NCBI RefSeq assembly: GCF_000336875.1
Contig: NZ_AOJK01000014.1
Span: forward strand, 23,182-65,137
Length of the DNA stretch: 41,956 bases
Direction of reading: 5' to 3'
DNA from: Halorubrum californiense DSM 19288
GTDB lineage: Archaea > Halobacteriota > Halobacteria > Halobacteriales > Haloferacaceae
The notes under the pieces are model-generated. The model did not search any database, was not told the origin of the DNA, and saw only the letters and a program-made list of their open reading frames with translations. The translations under genes were made by a program, and so were the position numbers. Below, piece after piece: positions 25,402 to 33,216 of the stretch; the stretch's first letter is position 1; every line of letters starts with the position of its first letter.

Positions 25402-26148
25402 ATGGGGAACACGGACACCATTGCCGTTCAGGCGACCGCGACGTCCTTCCGGATCGTCGAAGAGTTGTACGACCGTGACGGCAGCGGAGTCACCGAATTA
25501 GCCGACACGCTCGACGTCTCGAAAAGCGCGGTCCACAACCACCTTTCGACGCTCTGTGCCCTCGGATACGTAACAAACGCGGGCGGTACCTACGAACTCA
25601 CCCACCAGTTCCTCCGAATCGGGTTCGGGACGAGAGAACGAAATCCCGTCTACCACGCTGCGCGGAGCGAGGTCCGAATGCTCGCGCGGAACACGGGGGC
25701 CGTCGCGAACCTCGTGGTACCCGAAGACGCCGAGGCCGTCTACCTCCACCGGATCGGCGCCCGAGACCATCCCGTTCCGGTGGGCGACAGCGTTCGGCTC
25801 CACGCCGCCGCCGCCGGCAAGGCAATCTTAGCGTTCCGGTCGCGCGAGCGGATCGACGAGTACGTCTCCCGTTACGGACTCGACCGAAAGACCGACCGAA
25901 CCGCGACGGACCCGGCGACGCTCCGTTCGGAGCTCCGGTCGATCAGGGACCGAAACATCGCGTTCGATCGCGGCGAACTCGACGAGAACTGGCAGTGCGT
26001 CGCCTCTCCGATCGTCGTCGACGGCGACCCCGTCGGCGCGGTCAGCGTCTCCGGGCCGTCCGACGAGATGCAGGGGAAACGGCTGGAGGAGGACACGGCC
26101 GGACTCGTCTCCAGCGCCGCGAAGACGATCGAACTCGAACTGCTGTGA
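25402..26148 (+). CDS. IclR-family transcriptional regulator
   Basis: The 248-residue regulator (ATG at 25402, MGNTDTIAVQATATSFRIVE) has an N-terminal winged helix-turn-helix. Its recognition part is GVTELADTLDVSKSAVHNHLSTLCALGYV at about residues 28-56. The C-terminal IclR effector domain begins near 85 and includes LHAAAAGKAILAF and GAVSVSGPSDEM. The effector is probably a sugar or a keto-deoxy acid. It sits between the divergent transporter operon and the aldolase gene, so it most likely controls the galactose genes. An in-frame GTG nine codons earlier (25375) is an alternative start. Confidence 0.9.
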   Translation: MGNTDTIAVQATATSFRIVEELYDRDGSGVTELADTLDVSKSAVHNHLSTLCALGYVTNAGGTYELTHQFLRIGFGTRERNPVYHAARSEVRMLARNTGAVANLVVPEDAEAVYLHRIGARDHPVPVGDSVRLHAAAAGKAILAFRSRERIDEYVSRYGLDRKTDRTATDPATLRSELRSIRDRNIAFDRGELDENWQCVASPIVVDGDPVGAVSVSGPSDEMQGKRLEEDTAGLVSSAAKTIELELL

Positions 26149-26205
26149 CGCGCCGCCCTCCTCGACACGGTCTGATTTAATACCCCTCCGGGGGAGGTAC
26201 CCACC

Positions 26206-26844
26206 ATGCGAACTGATCGACTCGACCGGATCACGGACGGCGGAGTGATCGCGATCCTCCGCGGCGTGGCGCGGGACGACGCCGTGGCGGTCGCGGACGC
26301 CGTCGTCGACGCCGGCGTGACGGCGTTAGAGGTGACGGCGGACACGCCGGACGCGACGGCGTCGATCGCGGCGATAGCCGAGCGCGTCGACGACGCGCTG
26401 GTCGGCGCGGGGACCGTCCTCGACGCGGAGACCGCGCGCGCTGCGCAGCTCGCCGGCGCGGAGTTCCTCGTGACGCCGACCGTGAACCGCGACGTGATCC
26501 GAACGGCGAACCGCTACGGAACGCCGGTCGTCGTCGGCGCGTACACGCCGACCGAGGCGATCGAGGCCTTCGAGGCCGGCGCCGACGCGGTGAAGGTGTT
26601 CCCCGCGAAGACCGGCGGCCCCGACCACGTCGCGGCGATCGGCGGCCCGCTCCCGCAGGTCCCGCTGGTCCCGACCGGCGGCGTGGGTCCCGACAACGCG
26701 GCCGACTACGTCGACGCCGGCGCGGTCGCGGTCGGCGTCGGCAGTTCGATCGTCGACGACGAGGCGATCGCCGACGGCGACTTCGACGCGATCCGGGCGA
26801 ACGCGCGCGCGGTCGTCGAGGCTGTCGCCGCCGCGCGAGAGTGA
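26206..26844 (+). CDS. KDPG/KDPGal-type class I aldolase
   Basis: This aldolase cleaves 2-keto-3-deoxy-6-phospho-galactonate or -gluconate to pyruvate and glyceraldehyde-3-phosphate. Length is 212 residues, normal for the Eda/DgoA family. Catalytic Glu42 is in ALEVTADTP, the Schiff-base Lys130 in DAVKVFPAK, Arg19 in AILRG, and the phosphate site is PTGGVGPDN near 162. A TATA box (ATTTAAT, 26175-26181) about 27 bases before the ATG suggests a leaderless mRNA. It closes the pathway started by the dehydrogenase, dehydratase and kinase in this locus. Confidence 0.93.
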   Translation: MRTDRLDRITDGGVIAILRGVARDDAVAVADAVVDAGVTALEVTADTPDATASIAAIAERVDDALVGAGTVLDAETARAAQLAGAEFLVTPTVNRDVIRTANRYGTPVVVGAYTPTEAIEAFEAGADAVKVFPAKTGGPDHVAAIGGPLPQVPLVPTGGVGPDNAADYVDAGAVAVGVGSSIVDDEAIADGDFDAIRANARAVVEAVAAARE

Positions 26845-26880
26845 CCGCTCCGCGCTCCGCCTCGGCGTGGCTGGTGCCGT

Positions 26881-26918
26881 GCCCGACGCCCGCTACCGCG
26901 CCCGACGCCCGCTACCGC
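26881..26918. repeat. Perfect 19-base tandem duplication at the end of the zinc-ribbon gene
   Basis: GCCCGACGCCCGCTACCGC occurs twice in direct succession (26881-26899 and 26900-26918). The right-hand copy contains the stop codon of the minus-strand 51-residue zinc protein. It looks like a recent slippage duplication. Confidence 0.85.
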
Positions 26919-27067
26919 GCGGGGGATCGACTCTCGTCGGGGGTGTCGGCGGAGGGGGACCGAACCGCGTCCCAGCCGCGGATACAGGCCTCACACAGGT
27001 AGTACGCGAAGCCGTCGATGTCCCGATGCGCGAGCGGAGCGTCGACGCCGCACTTCTCGCAGTTCAT
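26912..27067 (-). CDS. 51-residue zinc-ribbon protein
   Basis: The short frame encodes MNCEKCGVDAPLAHRDIDG, then FAYYLCEACIRGWDAV and a polar tail ending SPAR. Two CxxC pairs (Cys3/Cys6 and Cys25/Cys28) are spaced as in a treble-clef or zinc-ribbon knuckle, a common class of tiny haloarchaeal regulators. On the coding strand, CATATATTC (near 27086-27094) lies about 25 bases upstream, so a leaderless start at 27067 is well placed. It follows pheT on the same strand with its own promoter. Function is unknown; it may bind nucleic acid or a protein partner. Confidence 0.75.
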   Translation of the reverse strand: MNCEKCGVDAPLAHRDIDGFAYYLCEACIRGWDAVRSPSADTPDESRSPAR

Positions 27068-27192
27068 ACTCGGCGGGTGCGCTATGGCGAATATATGTCT
27101 TCTGTTCGCCGTCGCGTCCGTGATGATTCGTTACGGAACCGACCGATCTGAAACTCCGCCGGCCGTCCGCGGTCGATCGCCCACCTCGGCGC

Positions 27193-28929
27193 CTACCGCA
27201 GCGCGTCGAGGTCGAACTCGAAGGCGGCGACCGGCACCTCCAGGTCGTGTTCGACGAGCACCGCGGGGTGGAGTTCGCCGATCACGCCGACGCGCTCGCC
27301 GTCGACCTCGACGGCTGCGGCGCGCCCCTCGATGAACGAGGGGTGTTCGGTCCGGGGAGTCGACAGCTCGGCGCCGAAGTCGTCGCACAGCGCTTGGAGG
27401 CGCCCCTTCGCGGCCTCGTAGGAGGCGTCGCGGCGGGCGACCGCGCCGGCGACGTGACGGGACTCGGCGACGTTCGTGTCCTCGGCGTCGTCGCGCTCGG
27501 CGACGAAGCCGACCTCGGCGACGTCCTGCGGGTAAGCGTTGTGGGTGTTCCGCTCCAACAGCATGACGAGCGACGGGAGCGCCCAGGTTCGCAGCTGCGT
27601 GTACTCCTCGCTGTACGGCTCGGTGATCTCGACGGGGTCGCCGCCGCCGAAGGCGTCGCTTCCAGGCTCCACGCGCATCCGGTCGTAGTTCTCGGTCCCG
27701 CTCGTCATGTGGAAGTTCAGCAGGTCCTCGAAGCCGAGGCCGACGAGGCTCGTCCGGACCGCGTCCTCCAGCCGCGAGCGCTCGTGGCGGCCCCCGACCG
27801 TCCCGACGTCGGGGTAGCGCGGCTCCAGGTTGTCGAAGCCGTACGCCCGCCCCACGTCGTCGACGAGGTCGAGCGGGTGGAGCACGTCGACGCGGTACGG
27901 CGGAATCTCGACCTCGTAGCGCACGTCCTCGCCGAGGGTGTAGTCGGCGTCGAGGCCGGCGCGCTCGAAGCAGTCGACGACCTCCTCGGGCTCGAAGTCG
28001 ACGCCGAGCAGCGTCTCGATCCGGTCGTGCGACACCGCCTTCTCGTCGACGTCGAGGTTCGGGCGGACCAGCTCCGCGCCGTACTCGCTCGGGTGCGTCG
28101 CGCCGTCGGCGTAGTTCACCTCGACCTCCTCGATCGTCGCGCCGCGGGCCGACAGCGCGTAACAGATAATCGTACACATCCGGTCGATCGTCCACTGGTC
28201 GGTGCCGGTGAGCTCGACGAACAGCTCGCGAGAGCCGGTCGTCACCTCGGTGCGTTTCCCGTTGATGACGGGCGGGAACGAGAAGAGGCCGAGCTCGTCG
28301 TAGATCGCGGGGTAGCGGTCCAGATCCTCGACGAGGTCGGCGTAGGTCGTCCCCGTGTCGTGTTCCGCCAAGACCTCGGTGGGGGTCAGCTCGTCGTTCG
28401 CGTCGAGCGGGACGAACGCATCCCCGTCGGGGTCGACGCCGCGGTAGGTGATCGACGGCTCCGCGCCCTCTTGGAGCGGCGCCCCCTTCACCATCGCGAG
28501 GTCGTGGATGCCGATCGCGCCCTTCGCGCGGCCCCGCCCCATCGTCGCGTGGAGCTTCTCTTGGAGCTGGATCAGCGACTCCAGCGCGGCTTCGTCGAGG
28601 TCGAGGCCGCGGACCACGGCGCCGGTGACGAACGGGCGCTCGTCGGGGACCGACTCGTCGACCTCGATGGTCCACTCGGGGTCGTTCGTGTTCGGGACGT
28701 AGACGCCGCGCGCGTCGCCGTAGTGGTAGCGCAGCGAGCGCGCGACCCCCTCGACGGAGAGCCGGTCGAGCCGGTCGGGCGCGAACTCGAACTGGTACAT
28801 GCCGTCGTCGGTCTCGCCTTCGAACTCCAGCCCGAGGCCGAACAGGTCGTCCTTCAGCTCTGCGTCGTCCTTCTCCTCGTGGCCGGTGAGCTCGCGGAGC
28901 TCGTCGGGGTCGACGTCGACGACGGGCAT
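27193..28929 (-). CDS. pheT: Phenylalanyl-tRNA synthetase beta subunit
   Basis: PheT pairs with PheS to charge tRNA-Phe. The 578-residue protein is of the archaeal/eukaryotic-cytosolic type, which lacks the bacterial N-terminal tRNA-binding extension. It begins MPVVDVDPDELRELTG, contains the B3/4 editing region near residues 100-270 and the B5 and catalytic-like fold in the C-terminal half (VDVLHPLDLVDDVGRAYGF near 345). It ends with VPVAAFEFDLDAL. Its ATG overlaps the PheS stop by one base (TGATG at 28927-28931), so the subunits are made in a coupled way. Confidence 0.96.
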   Translation of the reverse strand: MPVVDVDPDELRELTGHEEKDDAELKDDLFGLGLEFEGETDDGMYQFEFAPDRLDRLSVEGVARSLRYHYGDARGVYVPNTNDPEWTIEVDESVPDERPFVTGAVVRGLDLDEAALESLIQLQEKLHATMGRGRAKGAIGIHDLAMVKGAPLQEGAEPSITYRGVDPDGDAFVPLDANDELTPTEVLAEHDTGTTYADLVEDLDRYPAIYDELGLFSFPPVINGKRTEVTTGSRELFVELTGTDQWTIDRMCTIICYALSARGATIEEVEVNYADGATHPSEYGAELVRPNLDVDEKAVSHDRIETLLGVDFEPEEVVDCFERAGLDADYTLGEDVRYEVEIPPYRVDVLHPLDLVDDVGRAYGFDNLEPRYPDVGTVGGRHERSRLEDAVRTSLVGLGFEDLLNFHMTSGTENYDRMRVEPGSDAFGGGDPVEITEPYSEEYTQLRTWALPSLVMLLERNTHNAYPQDVAEVGFVAERDDAEDTNVAESRHVAGAVARRDASYEAAKGRLQALCDDFGAELSTPRTEHPSFIEGRAAAVEVDGERVGVIGELHPAVLVEHDLEVPVAAFEFDLDALR

Positions 28930-30458
28930 CAGTAGCTCACCTCCGCGTTCCGCAGGAAGTCAATGTCGGCGAGGGTCCCGTGGAGGTCACGGATGTCCTC
29001 GGCGCCCGTGGTGAGCATCGCGAGCCGTTCGAGGGCGAGCCCCCACGCCATCACGTCGCAGTCGACGCCGAGCGGCCCGGTGACCTCCTCGCGGAAGACG
29101 CCGGAGTTGCCGATCTCGATCTCCTCGCCCGTCTCCGGGTGTTCGCCGAACAGCTCGAAGGAGGGTTCGGTGTAGGGATTGTAGTGCGGCTTGAACCGGA
29201 TGTCCGTGATGCCGAACTGCCGGTAGAACTCCTCGAAGGTGCCCATCAGGTCGCGCACGGAGAGGTCCTCGGCCATCACCCACCCCTCGATCTGGAAGAA
29301 CTCGAGGAGGTGCGTCGGGTCGAGGGTGTCGTTGCGGTACACCTTCTCGACGGAGAAGTAGCGCTGGGGCGGCTCCAGTTCGGCGCCTTCGACCCCGGAG
29401 AGGTAGCGCATCGACAGCGAGGTGGTGTGGCCGCGAAGCGCGACCTCGCGGGCGAAGTCGGCAGACCACGGCGAGTGGTAGCCGTCGCCGTCGAGCCCCC
29501 AGCCGTCGCGGTGGGCGGCCTCGACGCGGGCCATCAGCTCGTCGGGGATCCCGTCCATCCGGTCCACGTCGAGTGCGAACCGGTCCCAGTGGGTCCGCGC
29601 CGGGTGGTCCTGCGGCATGAACAGGCAGTCGTTGATCCAGAAGTCTGCGTCGGCGTGGGGGCCCTCCATCTCTTGGAACCCCATCCCCACCAGCACGTCT
29701 TTCACGCGGTCGGCGGTCCGCCGGAGGACGTGTTTCCGACCCCCGCGGGCCGTCTCCGCGTCGGCCTCGACGTTGTACTCGGCGAAGTCGGCGTCGCGCC
29801 ACTCGCCGCTGGCGAGGAGTTCCGGCGTGAGCGCCCCGACCCTCTCGGTCGCCTCGACGCCGGTCATCAGCGCGTCGACGCCGTCGTCGGTGAGCCGAAC
29901 CGTCCGCGTGACCGACTCGCCGACCGCCACCAGCCCGCGCGAGTCGAGCTGATCGATCACCGCCTCGTCGACGTCGAGGGCGTCCGCGTCGAGGCCCTCA
30001 CCGTCGGCGTCCGCGAGCGCATCGAGCGCCGTCGCCTCGGGGTCGGCGTCGGGGTCGACGTCGAGGTCGACCGAGAGTTCGCCGCCGTCGACGCTCCCGA
30101 ACCCCTTGCGCGCGAAGTTCGCGAGCGCGATGTCGACCTCGGGGCCGTCCAGCCCGGCCTCGCCGATGACCGCACCCATCGAGACCGGCTCGGCGTCGGC
30201 GCCCGCGTCGAGCCCCGCCCGGTAGAGCCGTGTCTCGGGGAGCCCCGCGTCGACGTAGCGCCGCCCCTCGTCGGTGAGCGCGAGCGTCTCGTCGGTCTCA
30301 GACCCGACCTCGACGAGCCCCTCGTCGGCCAGGTCGAACGCCGCGCCGGCGACCGTCTCCGGCTTCAGGTCGGTCTCCGCGGCTATCTCCGCCACCGTTC
30401 GTTCGTCCGTCGCGCTCGCGGCCTCGAGGACCGCGAGCTGTCGTTCCGGGAGTCGCAT
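28929..30458 (-). CDS. pheS: Phenylalanyl-tRNA synthetase alpha subunit
   Basis: This is the catalytic alpha subunit, 509 residues from the ATG at 30458 (MRLPERQLAVLEAASA); a longer frame exists but lacks support. The N-terminus has winged-helix DNA-binding-like domains (TVAEIAAETDLKPETVAGAAFDL near 20-45) of the archaeal/eukaryotic type. An acidic stretch of Asp/Ala repeats lies near 135-165, a halophile trait. Class II motifs follow: motif 1 around GFQEMEGPHADADFW near 270, motif 2 FSVEKVYRNDTLDPTHL near 365-382, and motif 3 GVDCDVMAWGLALERLAML near 470-488. It is first in the pheS-pheT operon. Confidence 0.96.
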   Translation of the reverse strand: MRLPERQLAVLEAASATDERTVAEIAAETDLKPETVAGAAFDLADEGLVEVGSETDETLALTDEGRRYVDAGLPETRLYRAGLDAGADAEPVSMGAVIGEAGLDGPEVDIALANFARKGFGSVDGGELSVDLDVDPDADPEATALDALADADGEGLDADALDVDEAVIDQLDSRGLVAVGESVTRTVRLTDDGVDALMTGVEATERVGALTPELLASGEWRDADFAEYNVEADAETARGGRKHVLRRTADRVKDVLVGMGFQEMEGPHADADFWINDCLFMPQDHPARTHWDRFALDVDRMDGIPDELMARVEAAHRDGWGLDGDGYHSPWSADFAREVALRGHTTSLSMRYLSGVEGAELEPPQRYFSVEKVYRNDTLDPTHLLEFFQIEGWVMAEDLSVRDLMGTFEEFYRQFGITDIRFKPHYNPYTEPSFELFGEHPETGEEIEIGNSGVFREEVTGPLGVDCDVMAWGLALERLAMLTTGAEDIRDLHGTLADIDFLRNAEVSY

Positions 30459-30511
30459 TCGAGTTGTCTCTACACGCGTGCGGCTGGTTGGTAACGGTTC
30501 CGGGACCGAGA

Positions 30512-30527
30512 CGCGACCGCGGTCGCG
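30512..30527. repeat. Perfect 16-base palindrome in the pheS upstream region
   Basis: CGCGACCGCGGTCGCG is its own reverse complement. It lies about 55 bases before the pheS ATG and downstream of a TATA-like GATATTTG (minus strand, near 30552-30559), so it would fall in the mRNA leader as a hairpin or in DNA as a protein site. GC-rich chance palindromes are common here. Confidence 0.4.
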
Positions 30528-30610
30528 GTTCCGTGCCGGCGCCACACACAAATATCACATGTAATAAATTGGGTGGTTTGTTTATACATTGTGTCGAAAA
30601 CAGTACGGGT

Positions 30611-30910
30611 ATGAGCAGCGCAACGTCCGAATCGATCGACTCCGGATCGGTACCGGAGACGGCCCGCGTCCCGCACGGCGGTGACGGCCTCGCACCGAGC
30701 CTCGCCGTCGTCGAGGCGATCGCCGAACTCGCCGGCGTCGAGCCCGCGGAACTGTCCGCAGAGGGCATCGTGCTGTACGACCACGTCGACCCCGACGCGC
30801 TGAACGCGCTCGTTTCCGGCCGGTCCGACGCCGACGTCTCCCTCACGGTCGCGGGCTACGACATCCGCGTCGGTCCCGACTCCGCGGTCGCCCGGCGGTC
30901 GGGGAACTGA
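30611..30910 (+). CDS. HalOD1-domain protein
   Basis: This is a 99-residue protein made almost only of the haloarchaeal output domain HalOD1: SLAVVEAIAELAGVEPAEL near residue 30, LYDHVDPDALNALVSG near 57, then SLTVAGYDIRVGPDSAV near 75. The domain is found alone or fused to bacterial-style signalling domains in haloarchaea; its target is unknown. TTTATAC (30578-30584) lies about 27 bases before the ATG at 30611, which supports this start and a leaderless mRNA. It is divergent from pheS. Confidence 0.88.
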   Translation: MSSATSESIDSGSVPETARVPHGGDGLAPSLAVVEAIAELAGVEPAELSAEGIVLYDHVDPDALNALVSGRSDADVSLTVAGYDIRVGPDSAVARRSGN

Positions 30911-30943
30911 GCCGACCGCCCGAATCGCGTATTCTCCCGACTA

Positions 30944-31636
30944 TCAGTCCTCGTCCGCCCGCTCGCGGAGCCGCGCGATCCGGTCGCCGAGCGGCGGCTG
31001 GACCTCGAACCACGTCGACCAGTCCCCCATCTCCGGCTCCACCCCGCGCCGCTCCGCGACGCGCTCGAACGCGTCGACCACGCGGTCGGCGCCGACCGCG
31101 TCGGCGGCGTGGGTGTCCGCCGCGTACTGAACCCGCCGCCCCGCCCAGAAGGAGACGAGACCCACAGCGATGACGGCGGCGAAGCCGGACTCGAACGGGA
31201 CGAGCACCGTGACGACCGCCGCCAGCGTCGCCAACACGACGCCGACGGCGACGGCGCGAAACTCGGCGTAGTACGTCTTCACCCGTCCCGCCTCGGCCGC
31301 GAGCAGCCCGACCGCGACGTCCTCATCGAGGTCGGTCAACACGTCCTCCGTGAGGAACAGCACCCGCCGGCCGGGCGGCCCCCGGACCGAAACCTCGGCG
31401 GGGCCACTCGTTCCGGGATTCCCCCCGCCGCCGTCGTCACCCACCCGGCCGACCGACTCGATCGCGATCCGGTCGACGCCGAGTCCGCCGGGGTCGGCCA
31501 GCGCCGCTATCTGCGCGCGCTCCGCGTCCGTCGGCTCCCGGAGGTCGCGGAAGCGGTCGGCCGCGTACAGCGGTCCCACCGAGACCGCGAGCGCGGCGAC
31601 GACGGCGACACCGGTGACGAACGCGACCCTGATCAT
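30944..31636 (-). CDS. M48 (HtpX-like) membrane peptidase homologue without the zinc site
   Basis: The 230-residue protein has an N-terminal helix (about 3-25) and a helical pair near 128-168. Layout follows M48 peptidases: RRVLFLTEDVLTDLDEDVAV, then the position of HExxH, the helical pair, a YAADTHAADAVG helix, and the usual ending PPLGDRIARLRE. HExxH is replaced by AEAGR (LLAAEAGRVKTYY), so both His ligands are missing, and the third acidic ligand (ExxAD) is also lost. It is therefore probably a pseudo-peptidase with a structural or regulatory role. It lies 78 bases after the ParA-like gene and may have its own promoter (CTTTTTAC on the minus strand). Confidence 0.7.
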   Translation of the reverse strand: MIRVAFVTGVAVVAALAVSVGPLYAADRFRDLREPTDAERAQIAALADPGGLGVDRIAIESVGRVGDDGGGGNPGTSGPAEVSVRGPPGRRVLFLTEDVLTDLDEDVAVGLLAAEAGRVKTYYAEFRAVAVGVVLATLAAVVTVLVPFESGFAAVIAVGLVSFWAGRRVQYAADTHAADAVGADRVVDAFERVAERRGVEPEMGDWSTWFEVQPPLGDRIARLRERADED

Positions 31637-31714
31637 CGCTCTCGCCGACGGGACGACCGGAGTAAAAAGGCGCGGTGTCGCGACGGCGTCCCCGTTTCTC
31701 TCGCCTCGCTCACC

Positions 31715-32365
31715 TCACTTCGGGACCCGCCGCGCGAGCGCTCGAACCGCCGCCGCGGCCTCGCTGTCGGGCGCGGCGTCGACGACCGGCCGCTCCGCCG
31801 CCACGGACCGCCCGACGCGGGGATCGGCCGGGACCACCTCGACCGGCGCGCCGAGCGCGTCGCCGATCGGTTCGACGGGCGGCCGCTCGGTCACGCGGTT
31901 GACCGCGCAGCCGGTCACGCCGGCGTCGAGTTCGCGGGCGAGTTCACGGGTGCGGATCGCGTCGGCCAGCGCGAACGCCCGGGGCGAGACGACCAGGAGG
32001 CAGGCGTCCGCGACCGCCAGCGGTACGCCGGCGTCGGCGCGGCGTCCCGCGGGGCAGTCGAGGACGACGGTCCCGAACTCTCGCTCGGCCGCGGCGACCG
32101 CTCCCTCCAACCGCGTCAGGTCGGCCGCCCGCGCACCGGCCAGCGTCCGCCCGCATGGGACGATGTCGACCGGACCGGGACGGACCGTCTCTATCGGATC
32201 CGCCGCGCCGGCGAGCACGTCGTGGAGATCGGGGCCGCGGCCGTCCGGGAGGTCCGCCATCCCGAGGTCCGCGTCGACGACGACGGCGTCGAGTTCGGCG
32301 GCGACGTTGTACGCGAGCGTCGTCTTCCCGACCCCGCCCTTCCCGCCCGCGACCGCGAGGATCAC
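31715..32365 (-). CDS. ParA/MinD-family P-loop ATPase
   Basis: This is a 216-residue deviant Walker ATPase of the MinD/ParA group. The GTG at 32365 begins ILAVAGGKGGVGKTT with the signature lysines of KGGVGKT. VVVDADLGMADL is Walker A', VVLDCPAG is Walker B near residue 103, and VTGCAVNRVTE closes the nucleotide site. It lacks a long C-terminal amphipathic helix of the MinD membrane type. Its start overlaps the stop of the preceding gene by four bases (GTGA). It is the last member of a coupled set of haloarchaeal genes downstream of mcm. A positioning, segregation or assembly role is inferred from family only. Confidence 0.88.
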   Translation of the reverse strand: MILAVAGGKGGVGKTTLAYNVAAELDAVVVDADLGMADLPDGRGPDLHDVLAGAADPIETVRPGPVDIVPCGRTLAGARAADLTRLEGAVAAAEREFGTVVLDCPAGRRADAGVPLAVADACLLVVSPRAFALADAIRTRELARELDAGVTGCAVNRVTERPPVEPIGDALGAPVEVVPADPRVGRSVAAERPVVDAAPDSEAAAAVRALARRVPK

Positions 32366-33156
32366 GCCAGCGCCTCCAGCGCCTCGGTCGGGACCTCGCG
32401 CTCCTCGGCGCGGTCTGCGAGCTCCGCGGCGCGGTCGCGGATCGCCCGCAGGCGCTCGGCGTCGGCCGCGACGCGCTCGTCGAGTTCGCCGACCCCGTCG
32501 AGGCCGCCGGCCTCGTCGACGACCGCCGTCGCCGTCGCGAGGTCGGCGTCGGTCAGCCGCTCCGTCCGCTCGATCCGCGCCTCGACGGCCGCGAACCACG
32601 CGTCGATCTCGTCGGGACTCGCCGCGCTCGGCGACGGATCGGTGAGCGCGGACCGGTCCGTGTCGCCGCCGTCCTCCTCGCCGTCGACCGCGCTCCCGTT
32701 CACGTCGTCATCCTCGCCGTCGACCGTTTCCGAGTCACCGCTCCCCTCGTTGACGGCGTCGACCGCGTCCCCTCCGGCGACCGCGCGCCGCGGGGGGCGA
32801 TGCGATTCGAGGTCTCGCACCGCCGCCCGCGCGAGGTCGGAGCCGTCCTCGGTCGCCGCCCGGCCGTCGTCTCCGTCCCCGGTCGCGGGCTCGACGCTCG
32901 CGATTTCGACCGGCGGGTCGACGGGGCCGGCGAGCGCCGCGAATCCGAACGCCGCGCGTTCGCCCGGGTCGATCACCGCGGTCACGCCCTCGTCGTCCCA
33001 TCCGGACTCGGGGACGCCGCCGCGCCGCGGCGGGAGGACGGGGCCGTCCAGCCGGCTTTCGATCCGGACGCGCCGCGGGACCGATCCGTCGTTGCGCACT
33101 CGGACGCCGACGAGCGACGCGTCCCCCTCGCGGTCGACGGACCAGTCGAGTTCCAT
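32362..33156 (-). CDS. Haloarchaeal protein of unknown function: beta domain, acidic linker, coiled coil
   Basis: The product has 264 residues. Residues 1-95 look like a beta-sandwich (MELDWSVDREGDASLVGVRV, then NDGSVPRRVRIESRL and DPGERAAFGFAAL). About 95-185 is an acidic, Gly/Asp/Ser-rich disordered linker. The C-terminus (185-264) is helical and probably coiled-coil (IDAWFAAVEARIERTERL, ELADRAEEREVPTEALEAL). TATA TTTAAATA lies about 25 bases before the ATG at 33156, so it begins its own leaderless transcript, which continues by four-base overlap into the ParA-like ATPase. I do not recognise a function. The coupling suggests it is the ATPase's partner or adaptor. Confidence 0.75.
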   Translation of the reverse strand: MELDWSVDREGDASLVGVRVRNDGSVPRRVRIESRLDGPVLPPRRGGVPESGWDDEGVTAVIDPGERAAFGFAALAGPVDPPVEIASVEPATGDGDDGRAATEDGSDLARAAVRDLESHRPPRRAVAGGDAVDAVNEGSGDSETVDGEDDDVNGSAVDGEEDGGDTDRSALTDPSPSAASPDEIDAWFAAVEARIERTERLTDADLATATAVVDEAGGLDGVGELDERVAADAERLRAIRDRAAELADRAEEREVPTEALEALA

Positions 33157-33216
33157 GGGCCGGGTGCCGCGGAATCGTATTTAAACCTCGGGGCGAACTC
33201 GCCGCCGCCGTCGGCG

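Noticed and set aside
26186-26205. GGAGG and a CCTCC/GGAGG hairpin before the aldolase ATG as a riboswitch-like ribosome site
   Set aside because: The TATA box at 26175-26181 puts the transcript start at or next to the ATG, so this sequence is probably not in the mRNA.
27068-27192. Gap between the zinc-ribbon gene and pheT as an RNA gene
   Set aside because: Apart from the TATA element near 27086-27094 no stem-loop or tRNA-like fold is evident.
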